This document shows, one piece after another, positions 21,427 to 31,486 of a DNA stretch of 64,000 nt. How positions within the stretch are numbered: position 1 is the stretch's first letter; each line of letters starts with the position of its first letter. Made by a program: the position numbers and the translations under genes. Under the pieces are notes generated by a model. The model searched no databases and was not told where the DNA came from. It saw nothing but the letters and a program-made list of their open reading frames with translations. The stretch spans positions 62,001 to 126,000 of the forward strand of contig NHNY01000022.1 in the NCBI GenBank assembly GCA_002786065.1. Direction: 5' to 3'. Source of the stretch: Microcyclospora pomicola. Lineage: Eukaryota; Ascomycota; Dothideomycetes; Capnodiales.

Positions 21427-22355
21427 GCAGACTGAGATCCGCTGTGTCGTGGAAGCGATGGTTGGATACGCTGGCGTACCCTGAGTTCAGGGCTGGAGCG
21501 CTGTTGCTTTGGATTCGATGTCTGATTTGGCCATGCTGTTGAATCTGCATGTGATGAGCTGGAAGATATCAACTAACCGTATTTCAATCGTCAATGATCT
21601 TACAGCCGTATTGGCATTGAGAGATGTTATATCCAGTTTATCTCCATACCTGAATGTCAGGTGATACTCACTCGATCGAAATTGTCATGCTCAATTAGAC
21701 CTCAGCATCTTTTCCTCGGATAGCTGCGTTGTTTCAGTTCCATATGCTAATTGATTGCAAAACATCGTGTAAGGTAGTGAGGCTGAGTCCTGGAAGAATA
21801 CTGCAAGGTCAACTCCCCACCACCAAGCCTATGCTTTGCTCAAATTATCCTTTTCAAGATCCTACAGAGTGAATGGCTGCATCTGTCTCCTACTGATGGG
21901 TTTACGACATTTTGACAACATCTTCCGCGAACGGCTTCTCTGTAAGTTGCCCTGCACATACAAAATTGCTGCATCTCATCTTCTGAGGTTCAAGTACTTG
22001 AGGAGACCGGCAGCAGCCGACATGAAAACACGCCTTACCCAAAGCAGGGGTCTAGCTTGATTGTGGGGAGTCGTTTGGTGACTTTATCGACTTCTCCCGT
22101 CGTTTCCCGCCCGAGCTTGCATCTGATCGTGATCGGCTTTCACGTGCGGTATCTCTTCCGCTTACTTCTTGTTCGTAGAGCTGTGGTTTCAACATCGTGT
22201 ATAGCCTCAGCTAACATTGCTTGCTCGTTGCTCCTACAGATCATCTTGTCGCTGCCTCGAACTGTCATATACAGCTTCTAGTGTCTCGCACCGACAGCCG
22301 ATCGACCTAGTCTGAGCTACACAATACTACATCCTCTACGACCAACAGAACAATC
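21427..22355. other. Intergenic
   Basis: No gene seen. 3' flank of the small disordered protein and upstream region of the cysteine-rich microprotein. The last 100 nt before 22356 are A/C-rich. Confidence 0.45.
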
Positions 22356-22763
22356 ATGGCAGACTGTGGGTTCGGGTTCTTCCCCATTTGCATTCAATGG
22401 TAAGCTCTGGAGTGCACGCCAAGACGCAGTATGATGCTCATTCCGTCGACAGCGGCACAGACCAGAACCCATGCCATCTGAAGATTGTAGGACCGACGCT
22501 GGGCTTCGTGACGGCAGTCGTGATGGCGGTGAGAAGTCGCCCGAGATACTTTGGGCTGCGGGATGATATACTGATCAGCGAGGCTACGTAGGTCGTTTGC
22601 TGGCCGGCGGCTCTTTTCTGCTGCTGCTGCGCGACGGACGCCGGCAAACAGTAAGATCTCTCAGCGCCTCGCCCAAACTTATGTATACTGACATGGCGAT
22701 GCTAGAATGCTCGGGGCCCCGGTGGATACATCGAATGCCATCAGTAATGCGATACCGTTCTAG
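22356..22763 (+). CDS. Cysteine-rich 78-residue membrane microprotein, four exons
   Basis: No single frame here is long enough to draw attention, but four short exons join cleanly: 22356..22399, 22453..22528, 22592..22650 and 22706..22763. Introns are 53, 63 and 55 nt with donors GTAAGC, GTGAGA and GTAAGA; the last two have CTGAT and CTGAC branch sites. All phases match (237 nt, 79 codons). The protein begins MADCGFGFFPICIQCGTDQN, has one hydrophobic span (about 24-54, IVGPTLGFVTAVVMAVVCWP), then ALFCCCCATDAGKQ and a polar tail ending SNAIPF. The cysteine run right after the span is a likely palmitoylation site (inference). The order Cys-rich head, span, Cys cluster loosely recalls BRI3/LITAF-like proteins, but the closing CxxC of those is absent. 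Function unknown. Confidence 0.72.
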
Positions 22764-23303
22764 CCTTGCGACTTCTAGTGTAGAAGCGCAAGGCGAACTT
22801 CTTTATGAACAAATGATACCCCACAACATGGCCTTTCACTGTACAACCGACTTGCTGTTGCAACAGAAGAGAAGACGGAGGGACAGATAAGAGTGTACAC
22901 AGGACTGGCTGAGATGTACTGCGATCGTGAGGAGCAGGTCCTCAAGAGGTGCCGGCAGGGGGCCAAACACAATGAACCGTGGAGTCAGGGAGTTTTGACC
23001 TATGATATACTTCTTAGACGACCTTTGTAAGTCCTGTCTGTTTGAATGCTCTGTCTGCATATCATTTATCCTCGAGAAATGCTGTAACTGTGCTTACCTT
23101 TGAATTTTCGCCCGTGCCCTCCAGCTATACGCGTTGTTTTGTCCGTCTTGTTCCCATTCAAGGTTGACACGCTTGACTGTCACATGTCAAAGGCAACTCG
23201 TGCTGCAAATTCTGCTGTCAACAGAATATGACCTCTAGTATGAACACCCGTAACATGGCTAACGATCAATCTCTTCGACACTACCACCACCACCAACACC
23301 ACC
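22764..23303. other. Intergenic
   Basis: No gene seen. A CACCAC/CAACACCACC run lies at about 23283..23303, immediately upstream of the next start codon. Confidence 0.45.
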
Positions 23304-24575
23304 ATGGCCACCCGTCCACTCACCCCCGAGCATGACAGAATGCACCCAGGAGAACATCTCGAAAACCTTCTAGGCACACCAAGTGATGGCGGCTCATGGC
23401 AAGCAGGTCTGGACGAGATTGATTCTTTCTATGCTAGCTGCAGAACGACGCCTAGGCAATCTGCTCAACATCAAGTTCGCCACGCGGACCTGTGTTCGAT
23501 GATTGTTGACCACGCCAACGAGAAGCCCTGCCCGCTTGCAAGATCGATCCCAGATGCTGCTGAAGCTGAATATCGAAAGTGCGATGCTGATACTCTTTCG
23601 AAGGTGCAAACTTCGTTCATGTCCAAGCGAGGACCGTCCCATGAGCAGAACCTGCTTCAACCGTCCAAGAAGTCGATCTCATCAACAGCAACAGATTCAG
23701 CATCGCGTGTGGCCGTGACTGGACCGAGCCCGCCGACTTTACATGTGCAAGCTGATGGTTCATCGCGGCCTACGGTGCCCCTTGCTTTCGCTGCTACACT
23801 CGAGAGCAAGCAAGTCCTTGGAAACGAAAACGATCCTGGGTCGCCGATGGACATCGACACCCCACATCCACAGTCTGAAGTGTTCCAAGCATACTTTGCG
23901 ATATCTGGCAGCAGAACAACTCCCTCAAACCCGAGCAAGAGCTCTCTGCTCACGGAAATGGGAAGCGAAGATTTGGAGGCCACGCGCGACACTCCAGAAT
24001 ACGAAACTCCACGCAAGCCTCCTTTTGGTCGCGAAATCGCTCGCAATGCAGACGTCTCTCCTGATCTGCTCAATCACCACCTCAATCCAGATCTTCCAAA
24101 TGCCGTGGTAGCATGTGGTATGCAACCACCCCTCAAGCGGACCGCCGGACTGCCTCTGCTTAAGGGTCAGCGCCGTACAAAAGGCCTCATCGCGCGACTA
24201 CCGGTACCTCGAAGAGTTTTCGCCGAGAGCGCGGTCGCCGTGGAGACCAAAGAACCAATCAAGACCGATGTCATCGTACCCATCGCGCATGAACGTCAAG
24301 CAGCCGACGTGGACGTTCGACCGGTCAGCAAACTCAAAGGTCGCGGTAAGAGCACACTCGTCAAGGAGCTCGAAGCGCTCAGGAAGCCTGGCATGCTACC
24401 TGACCAGTCCGGCATCCTTTGCCAGGCACATCGTAAGATCGCGTCCGCGAAAAATACCAAAGCCACGCCTAGAAAGGCAAAGCGACGTGCCAGCTCACCC
24501 AAGACTCGCGCACAACATGAAGCGGAGCCGAGTGGGGCGGCGGCGGCGAAGAGGCGGCATGCGAAGAAGGGTTGA
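23304..24575 (+). CDS. Hypothetical protein with basic, nuclear-type C-terminus
   Basis: One open frame of 423 residues starting at the ATG after a CACCAC-rich leader (MATRPLTPEHDRMHPGEHLE). There is no membrane span or known fold. The middle is Ser/Thr/Pro-rich and looks disordered (SPMDIDTPHPQSE, PEYETPRKPPFGRE). The last 120 residues turn strongly basic (KGRGKSTLVKELEALRKPG, then KATPRKAKRRASSPKTRAQ and AAKRRHAKKG), suggesting a nuclear or nucleic-acid-binding protein (inference). I do not recognise the family. Its length without stops and codon choice favour a real gene. It ends 302 nt from the convergent DUF1365 gene. Confidence 0.68.
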   Translation: MATRPLTPEHDRMHPGEHLENLLGTPSDGGSWQAGLDEIDSFYASCRTTPRQSAQHQVRHADLCSMIVDHANEKPCPLARSIPDAAEAEYRKCDADTLSKVQTSFMSKRGPSHEQNLLQPSKKSISSTATDSASRVAVTGPSPPTLHVQADGSSRPTVPLAFAATLESKQVLGNENDPGSPMDIDTPHPQSEVFQAYFAISGSRTTPSNPSKSSLLTEMGSEDLEATRDTPEYETPRKPPFGREIARNADVSPDLLNHHLNPDLPNAVVACGMQPPLKRTAGLPLLKGQRRTKGLIARLPVPRRVFAESAVAVETKEPIKTDVIVPIAHERQAADVDVRPVSKLKGRGKSTLVKELEALRKPGMLPDQSGILCQAHRKIASAKNTKATPRKAKRRASSPKTRAQHEAEPSGAAAAKRRHAKKG

Positions 24576-24877
24576 CTTGCGCTCTAGGCTGTGGTAGTGT
24601 GCTTGGTGTGTGAGAATGCGGTGCAACGCAAGAGGTGAAGTCATGTAGAATAATGGAAAGCTGCATCAACGGAGTGCTCTGGTTGAGAAAAGCTGAGGGA
24701 TTGCAGGCGGGATGAACCACGGATGTACATGCACTGGGCAATCAGCACGCTGGAAGGCGCGTCCAGTCTATAGCCTAGTCATGATTCAACGCCGCTACGT
24801 TTTCAATTTACCTATACATCAATCGTGCTCTTCGTCATTGTTCTATAGATATGGTCGTATCCCTCTGCGAAGCTCGT
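24576..24877. other. Convergent 3' flanks
   Basis: 302 nt between two genes that end towards each other; no gene seen. Confidence 0.5.
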
Positions 24878-26983
24878 TCAACCTTTCATAAAACTCCACA
24901 TATGCACGGCATTCGCGAGGAAGACTGTCCACGCAAACGTGCCAAGATCCCCACGGTGGTATGGTCGTGGCCGTAAGACATCTACCGCATGACAGTAATC
25001 CGAGTACAGCATGCTCAGTAGCAGTAATGCGCCGCGGAAGAGCATATCCAAAACAGCGAGGAGGGGCGGTAGGCCAAAAGCGAAGCGCTCGGCTAGGAAC
25101 AGCTTCAGAGCTGTGCGACGATAGAGGTTGGCATCAGTGCGAGTATGCCGCACAAAGGCATCCAGTTCGGACGACTTGAACGTGCGGATGTCGGAGATTC
25201 GGTAGACATCGTTCCCGCCAGATTGTAAGGCGGTTGCATAGCTCTGTGCGGCTGGTACGCAGCGGAGACGCTGAAAGCACGACCAGCGGAGTTCCTCGAG
25301 GACCGTCAACCTCTGCCGTCCGGCGCCTGGACGGCGTTGATCGTGCATGGCGGCCAACAACGTAGGAAGTAGCTCGGGTCGTTCAATAACAAGTGTACGA
25401 TTCTTCTCATCTGTGGCTAGACATTCGCGATCAAACGCCTCTTTCGCGTGCGCGTAGTGTATGAAGCGGCTGTAGAAGGCTGGTGACGATACCTTCAGCG
25501 TGAGAATACGTTGATGGTCTTCCTCATAGGTGAACCCTGGGGAGTACATGACGGTCTCGGCACCATTACTGTGTGCGGGTTCGTAAATGACGCGCAGCGG
25601 CTTGGTAGACTCCGCAACGGACTGGGTCAGAAAGGATCTGAAAAATGATTCGAGGATTTCTTCGTCGGTAGAGTACGCCCGGCCTATACTAGATGCGACT
25701 ACTTCTGGTCGATACCAGACGTGTAGTTTCCGCTTGAAGAAGAGCATCCCTGCCTCCCAGACGATGCGTGGGAAAGTGGCGAAACCCACCCACCACCATG
25801 CTGCGATGAACTTGGCCAGGTCAATGGTGTTGATCGTGGCTGGGTCTTTGGGTGCACCCTCCGTAAAGACACGGGCGACGATCTTCGAGCTCTCCTTGGA
25901 AGAGCGGAGGACAATAGTGTTATCGATTCGCACCTCGCCCGTTTCCTCGTAGTGGGCTAGTGGGTCCAGTGCATTGAGCGAATATGTGCCTTTGCGACTG
26001 TTGAAAGGAGATACATGAAAGTCCTTGTCCCAGATTTCACCGAAGACATGCTTCTTTGGATCGGTCTTGTCGGCCTGTCCGCTGAAAGAATCCGATCGAT
26101 CTCCTTTGAGCAGATACATGCGTCGCTCGTCAAAAGTGTTGTTGACTTCGAGCACCATGTACTTCAGATGCGTGTCCGAGTCATACAAGTACCAGAACGA
26201 CACTGGATTGAAATTGTATCCTGCGAATCGCGGCGCAGTGACGAGATAAGCAAAGGCATAATCTCGATCAGTGACTCCTTGTGTGTGTAAGTAGCGCTTC
26301 AGTTTTTCAGCTAGACTTGATTGTCCTTGGTCTCGATCTAAGTGGTCGCCAGAGTTGACCGAGAACCAGCCCGGCTTCTTACTATCGACTGACAGGACAG
26401 TACTGATACTACCCTGGATGCCCACTGGTATGCCAACCAGTAGATAGGAGTAGGAAAAGCTGTGTTTCTTGGGGACCAGTCGCGAATGGTTCGTACGGCT
26501 GGTAAGCAATAGTGGCGGTAGGACCTGCTCATCGATCGTCTGCGCCTGCAGCGGCTCCGGCGTGCCATTTGGGGAAGATCCAAGCTGCGAGCCTCGGTGG
26601 ACAATCATCCCAGCCCAGAATGCGCAACCTGCAAGCAGCAGGGAAACCTGCGCATATATCTGTACGTTCCGGTTTGTCATATCTATGGACCCGATCGAGG
26701 CCATGGTGGGCAAGGTCCAGGCCCCGGTCGAATAGGTGTATGCAGCATGGACGACTTCGAAAAGTGCAAGGTCTTGTATCCAAGTCGAGTCTTTCCACAG
26801 CAGCCGTAGAAGCCATAGAGGTTCGATCAACACAGCTCGCGCTGGAAACGTGAGTGCCGGCGGTGTAAAGATGCTCCAGAAGAGTGTACAGAATGCCCAG
26901 ACGAAAACTAGTACATTCCGTACCAGAGCAGTTTCATGACCAGTATGCTCATTGACTGACGGACCATCGACCGAAGTCGCCAT
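24878..26983 (-). CDS. DUF1365 family membrane protein
   Basis: Uninterrupted 701-residue frame. The N-terminus has about three hydrophobic segments (LVFVWAFCTLFWSIFTPPAL; TLPTMASIG region; VSLLLAGCAFWAGMIV). The DUF1365 domain fills about 155-480, with family-typical stretches HSRLVPKKHSFSYSYLLVGI, YLVTAPRFAGYNFNPVSFWY, MVLEVNNTFDERRMYLL, KDFHVSPFNSRKGTYSL and the WWVGFATFPRIVWEAG amphipathic region. The C-terminus adds further hydrophobic segments (ERFAFGLPPLLAVLDMLF; FRGALLLLSMLYSDY). In bacteria DUF1365 genes often sit beside amine oxidases and cyclopropane-fatty-acid synthases, which hints at membrane lipid modification. No such neighbour is present here. Biochemical role unknown. Confidence 0.85.
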   Translation of the reverse strand: MATSVDGPSVNEHTGHETALVRNVLVFVWAFCTLFWSIFTPPALTFPARAVLIEPLWLLRLLWKDSTWIQDLALFEVVHAAYTYSTGAWTLPTMASIGSIDMTNRNVQIYAQVSLLLAGCAFWAGMIVHRGSQLGSSPNGTPEPLQAQTIDEQVLPPLLLTSRTNHSRLVPKKHSFSYSYLLVGIPVGIQGSISTVLSVDSKKPGWFSVNSGDHLDRDQGQSSLAEKLKRYLHTQGVTDRDYAFAYLVTAPRFAGYNFNPVSFWYLYDSDTHLKYMVLEVNNTFDERRMYLLKGDRSDSFSGQADKTDPKKHVFGEIWDKDFHVSPFNSRKGTYSLNALDPLAHYEETGEVRIDNTIVLRSSKESSKIVARVFTEGAPKDPATINTIDLAKFIAAWWWVGFATFPRIVWEAGMLFFKRKLHVWYRPEVVASSIGRAYSTDEEILESFFRSFLTQSVAESTKPLRVIYEPAHSNGAETVMYSPGFTYEEDHQRILTLKVSSPAFYSRFIHYAHAKEAFDRECLATDEKNRTLVIERPELLPTLLAAMHDQRRPGAGRQRLTVLEELRWSCFQRLRCVPAAQSYATALQSGGNDVYRISDIRTFKSSELDAFVRHTRTDANLYRRTALKLFLAERFAFGLPPLLAVLDMLFRGALLLLSMLYSDYCHAVDVLRPRPYHRGDLGTFAWTVFLANAVHMWSFMKG

Positions 26984-27553
26984 TGCGATGATACCCCTCT
27001 GACTGGAGGATAGAAAGTGAGCTTCCGAAGTACCGTCACCGCCGAAGTGGTGTTATTGTGCGCATCGGGATCCCGTGGCGGCGACCATAATTTATTGGTG
27101 TACTGCCGATCAAACTCTATGCCATCTCCTGGACGCCGTGAACGATGCACATTCCGAAAGTGGTCATGATGATACAACGAATATTCATGTGGAGTGAAGC
27201 ACACAGTACAAACGCATGTATTGACGCTCTACATTAGCTGTACGACATCTACTTAACCACGTCGAAGTCTGACGTCGTCGACATCCGAATTTTCCATCAT
27301 GACATTTATTGTTTAAGAATACATCTACGCGAAATGGATCCTCGGCTTCATCGACAAATTCTGCGGTTGAGGACAGTATTTGTATGTAAGAATGGTCGAT
27401 GAGATTGATGCTAAAATGAATGGTTATAGACTTGTTGGCGGACAAGAGGAGTCCTCCTGTGGACGTTGATCGTGATACAGATCAAACTGCTAACAGTGCT
27501 ACCGCGTGTTCATAACATGTTGAAAGCGTTTAGCATTGAGTGATTTGGCCCGA
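26984..27553. other. Intergenic
   Basis: Upstream region of the DUF1365 gene and 3' flank of the calponin-homology gene. No gene seen. Confidence 0.45.
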
Positions 27554-29572
27554 TTACTTTTGTGGTCTTGGCCCGATGATCTGCCTTCTTCCGCCAAACG
27601 CTATACCACTTCCACTACTGCTGCCCTTGTTCATGTTGTCGCCTCCCATGTAGCCATACTGATTTACATCCCAACTCTGTCCTTCACCGGTACCTTGAGA
27701 GGCATCTGGTTTGACCGCCTTACTTTCCTGCTGTGCGGCTTCCCACTCTCTTTGACGCTCTCTCTCGCGCTCCATCTCGCGCTCTAGCAACGACTTCCCA
27801 GCCCAGCCCCCTGCTTTGGTCTTTTGTTGGCCGGCGATACGGCGATCGCGATCAGCGGCTTGTTCCTGGGCTGTTATGCCTGCTTCTTGCGAAGAAGATA
27901 TCCGTGGCTGCGTCTGTGCGGGTGCTGTGTTGGCGGAGAGGAATTGGTCAACCCTGTTTGCTGGTGTAGGTAAAGTACGCGTACTAGTACCTATGGAAGT
28001 AGGCGACTCACTCGAGCCAGCATTTTGGGTGTTGGGCAGTGACTCTGAATCATCCACTTGCAAGACCTGGTTCCTGACCGGCAATTGGGAAGCTGAGGGC
28101 TCTCTTTCCGCCGAGTTATTTGCAGGTTGTGACAAAGCAGAACTTCTGAGAGGCTGTGTAATTGACGCCGGTGCCACATCCTTCGAAGGTGTGTTTTCTC
28201 TTGAATTCTGCCACTGCTGGCGCAGATGCTCACGCTCGTCAGGGGCCCAGCTCGCTTCGCTTTCACGTCCACTATGCGGCCTTTCAGTGGCCGTACTTGG
28301 TCTTGACGTGCTGTCTCGACTCTGGCGGAGACGCTCTTCTCTCTCTGCTTGGTATAGCCGCTCGCGTTCCTTTGCCTCTTCAAGCTGCTTCTCCAACTCT
28401 CTCACTCTAGCCTGTTCAGGAGTCTCCGTCGGCTCGTCATTTGGATTTGCGTTTTGCTCGAGTTGATACTGTGCTAGAGATTGTCCTCGTAAGATGCTAC
28501 TGCTGCTCACGCGTGGCTTATTTGGTGGCTTCTTAAGCATTGATGGTGCCGGCGAGCTCGCTTCCTCCCTAATTCTCGCCTCTTCCTCTACTCTCCATTT
28601 CTGCTCTTCCTCATCCCACTGTCTTCTTTGATCCTCCAACCGCCTGCGCTCCTCTTCTCTTTGACGATGCCGCTCACTTTCTTGCTGCCTTTCTTGCTCT
28701 TCTTGCTCCGCTCGTGCTCTTTCTTCATCCTCCTGCGTCTGCTGTCGTAGTCTCGTTTCGTCGGCCTGTTTCTCTCGACGGATGCGGTCTTTCTCAGCCA
28801 GACTCGGTACGCTTGGTGCCTGGCTCGTAATCTGTCGTCTAGCACCGAATGAGATCCCTTGGTTCCCCTGACTAGCCCCACCCATGTACCCATATTGATG
28901 AATGTTCCAAGCTGGCACAGTCCCGCCTTCGTCCTTCTTGCGGCTCCAGCTACTGGTCACACTTGGCGACTTCGCGCTGTTTTGTGAACCAGTCGAACCA
29001 CCTGTCAGCGCTGGACTCATGGCTCTTGCTGTTGCCGGCTTGCTGGGACTTGAGGCGCGAGCAGTCGGGGTTGATCTCCACGATGCAGGTGTTCCGTTTG
29101 TGACATACGTGCTTCCAGTGCTGTTTGGAGAGATGACACCAGACTTCTTGGGCCCAACAGTGGAAGGAAATCTCGCCGAATTCGCGGCATGAGCTTGTCG
29201 ACTGAAAGCGCTTATGCATTGCAGGACCTGAGCAGGATCCTTTCCCTCGAACAGATCGACCGTCAAGAATCGATCGTGAGCTGGCATGTTGAGGGGTGGC
29301 ATCTCACAGGCCCTGAGGAAGTGACTGATGTTCTCCATCTGTATGAATGGCATTCCACTTTTCTTGTACTTGATCCCAGGCGGAGGCAAGACCAGATTGG
29401 CCAATTTACACAATGCGACCCCATCTTTTAGCGCCCCCAGAAGATCGCCAGGCGACAATGTCTCTCCAAGGGCATCCTCGATGAACGTGCGCGTCTCATC
29501 AGCAGCAGCGGGGGTATACCGGCCAAGGCGAAGTTTGCGCATGTCGGCATCCAACGACGTGACGGACGCCAT
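27554..29572 (-). CDS. Calponin-homology (transgelin/Scp1-like) protein with two calponin-like repeats
   Basis: Intronless, 672 residues. A single CH domain lies near the N-terminus (about 20-135): DETRTFIEDALGETL, LKDGVALCKLANLVLPPPGI, PFIQMENISHFLRACE, LFEGKDPAQVLQCI. That matches the type-3 CH domain of transgelin/Scp1, an actin-bundling protein. Two calponin-like repeats follow: WNIHQYGYMGGASQGNQGIS plus FGARRQI at about 220-250, and a second at the extreme C-terminus (WDVNQYGYMGG then GIAFGGRRQI). Between them lies a long charged coiled coil (EERARAEQEEQERQQESERH) and a disordered Ser/Pro/Gln stretch. Yeast Scp1 is only about 200 residues, so this is an expanded filamentous-fungal form. 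It likely binds cortical actin. The gene is divergent from the HAPSTR1-like gene. Confidence 0.85.
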   Translation of the reverse strand: MASVTSLDADMRKLRLGRYTPAAADETRTFIEDALGETLSPGDLLGALKDGVALCKLANLVLPPPGIKYKKSGMPFIQMENISHFLRACEMPPLNMPAHDRFLTVDLFEGKDPAQVLQCISAFSRQAHAANSARFPSTVGPKKSGVISPNSTGSTYVTNGTPASWRSTPTARASSPSKPATARAMSPALTGGSTGSQNSAKSPSVTSSWSRKKDEGGTVPAWNIHQYGYMGGASQGNQGISFGARRQITSQAPSVPSLAEKDRIRREKQADETRLRQQTQEDEERARAEQEEQERQQESERHRQREEERRRLEDQRRQWDEEEQKWRVEEEARIREEASSPAPSMLKKPPNKPRVSSSSILRGQSLAQYQLEQNANPNDEPTETPEQARVRELEKQLEEAKERERLYQAEREERLRQSRDSTSRPSTATERPHSGRESEASWAPDEREHLRQQWQNSRENTPSKDVAPASITQPLRSSALSQPANNSAEREPSASQLPVRNQVLQVDDSESLPNTQNAGSSESPTSIGTSTRTLPTPANRVDQFLSANTAPAQTQPRISSSQEAGITAQEQAADRDRRIAGQQKTKAGGWAGKSLLEREMERERERQREWEAAQQESKAVKPDASQGTGEGQSWDVNQYGYMGGDNMNKGSSSGSGIAFGGRRQIIGPRPQK

Positions 29573-30154
29573 GATCGCGAAGTGCGTGTCAAGTCAGCCA
29601 GTCGAGCTTGTAGGAATCAAGTATTTGCGAATATTTTGAGGCGCATGAACCCGACACGCATTAGTCCGATACCAGGAATCTCATGCAAGGTGGAGGGCCT
29701 TGTTCCCTGCTCACAATGACACACATGTGCATGCCAAAGGAGGGTTCGGGCCGTGGGGGCGGGACGGTTGAGCCCGATAGACGCGACTTCCGAGTTGATG
29801 CTTAAGAAGACCATACTATTTCAGGCTGGTCGGAGGAACATATTTCAAACAGAGAGGGAACTGATTGTTAGTCTGCCGATTGGATCATGGTTTACGATGA
29901 CCTTGAAGGAGCGTCGTCTTTAACAAGATCCCAGGCCGTGTTGTATTTGTGTCGTTCAATTCCGACAGCCCAGTGCCCCCGGTCCGCCCCGGGAGATCCA
30001 CGTGGGTCCCACACAGTCATTCATGCGCCGCCGTCCCACCTTCACCATATCACGATCATATCGAGACCACCTGATCCGAGGGACATCCCCTCACACGACC
30101 ACCACTTGCGAGTACGGTCGACCTTCGCTTCCACTCTCTTTCATCACACTGAAC
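29573..30154. promoter_or_regulatory. Divergent promoter, calponin-homology / HAPSTR1-like genes
   Basis: 582 nt between two outward-facing starts. A palindromic CACGTG E-box lies at 29999..30004, inside a GC-rich stretch (GGTCCGCCCCGGG, then TCCACGTGGGTCCC). In fungi CACGTG is bound by bHLH factors such as Cbf1/Pho4 types; use of this site is inferred. Confidence 0.4.
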
Positions 30155-31018
30155 ATGGATTCCATGAGACATCTTTCCACCTCGCTACCCGCTCGACGTA
30201 CAGAGCAGACGCAGGAGTTGTTGACGGCGTTCAAAGCAGCCGCCTTGTCTGTCACCAACCTATACAAAACTTCTGCTTCAGCACAAAACGGCGCTCGGTT
30301 AGGTGGCTATCAAGATGCACTGGACGATCTTCTAGCCTTCTTGGATAGGGAGCATCTTGGGCTTGGAGACGGTGAAGGATGGCGGGTGAGGCAGTGGGCT
30401 ACAGAGCGTCTAGACGATGGCGTACTTCGACAACCGCAGAGTGATGACGACGAGGACGAAGGCCCAAAGGAAGAAGCCGCCGCCGGTACCAGAAGCTCTT
30501 CCCCTGAGGTGACACGGAAACCTGCCGCTTCATCGAGCGAAACGAGCGAAGAATCCTCCGCTGAGCGAAGACCTGTTTCCGAACCACCACCGCAGCCGCA
30601 TGCACCACCTAAAGAGCAAGCTGCAAGCGTGCAAGTAGACGTACTACCCACTCCACAATCACTACCTCCACAAGAATTCACCTTTCGAGCAACACAGCCT
30701 TACCCCACCAACCACGAGAGAGACATCAGCAATAGCATGGAAGTGGACCGCTCTTCCTCCCCTAGCACAACATCAGACGCCACTGTCAGAGTGATAACAA
30801 GACCCTCCCGCCAACGGCACCACCGCACACGTGGTGGAGGTGGTGAAAACACCCGTCTGTCCACATTGAATTTCAATCTTGGCACGGGAGCTGGTAACAA
30901 GCGTAAGATGCCTTACGGGGAGTTTTTCGACATTTCAGATTTGCAAGAGCAAAGACACGGAGGACATGATCGGAAAGACGGGGGTGGGAGAGGAGGGAAG
31001 CGAGGTCGGCATGTTTGA
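30155..31018 (+). CDS. HAPSTR1/C16orf72-like nuclear protein
   Basis: 287 residues from the ATG at 30155; the frame is open further upstream, but that part (proline- and threonine-rich) lies in promoter-like sequence. The N-terminal 70 residues form helices: ELLTAFKAAALSVTNLYKTS followed by GARLGGYQDALDDLLAFLDRE. This pattern (a TNLYK helix, then G-x-x-x-GYQ-x-A...DLLAF) matches the conserved core of human HAPSTR1 (C16orf72; the DUF4588 family, as I recall it), a partner of the ubiquitin ligase HUWE1. The middle is disordered, acidic and Ser/Pro-rich. The C-terminus has KRKMPYGEFFDISDL followed by a Gly/Arg/Lys tail, likely a nuclear signal. The family match rests on one short region, so moderate confidence. 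Confidence 0.6.
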   Translation: MDSMRHLSTSLPARRTEQTQELLTAFKAAALSVTNLYKTSASAQNGARLGGYQDALDDLLAFLDREHLGLGDGEGWRVRQWATERLDDGVLRQPQSDDDEDEGPKEEAAAGTRSSSPEVTRKPAASSSETSEESSAERRPVSEPPPQPHAPPKEQAASVQVDVLPTPQSLPPQEFTFRATQPYPTNHERDISNSMEVDRSSSPSTTSDATVRVITRPSRQRHHRTRGGGGENTRLSTLNFNLGTGAGNKRKMPYGEFFDISDLQEQRHGGHDRKDGGGRGGKRGRHV

Positions 31019-31486
31019 GAACATTTTCGTCAGGGATTTCGTACTAGCATTGCGTGGGTTCAGAGCATCTCTAGGGTTGGACAGCATAGCGACGGACTAT
31101 TGATTGCGGAGGATTCACAAGGGGCATTTGGTGCCTTTACGCAGACATGATAATGCAATGTGACGAAGCCTGAATTTTCGTTCGTTTCTGCAAAGTCATA
31201 TGTACGAGATACCCCATTCAACAGAGTTTCAATAAGCAGCCTAGCATGGTTTTTATACTGTTGTGATTCTGACAATATATTCTCTACAAGTCTCATACGG
31301 TATACTGTCTACCCTTTGTGAAATATCAGTCACATCAACATGATTTTCTCTAGTCATTGCCCGCGAAAGCGCTTTTGATAGCTCAAGCTGTTGTGGCTGA
31401 TGATCGTCATCGAACCCCCATCGCGATAATATTTATATACCTATCCAGCTACACTTCAGCAGTTCCCTACAACTATTTGTCGCGCA
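31019..31486. other. Intergenic
   Basis: AT-rich 3' flank and promoter between two plus-strand genes. No gene seen. Confidence 0.45.

Noticed and set aside
22356-22763. Assignment of the cysteine-rich microprotein to BRI3/LITAF or Pmp3 families
   Set aside because: The closing CxxC of BRI3/LITAF and the two-span Pmp3 pattern are both absent; left as unknown.
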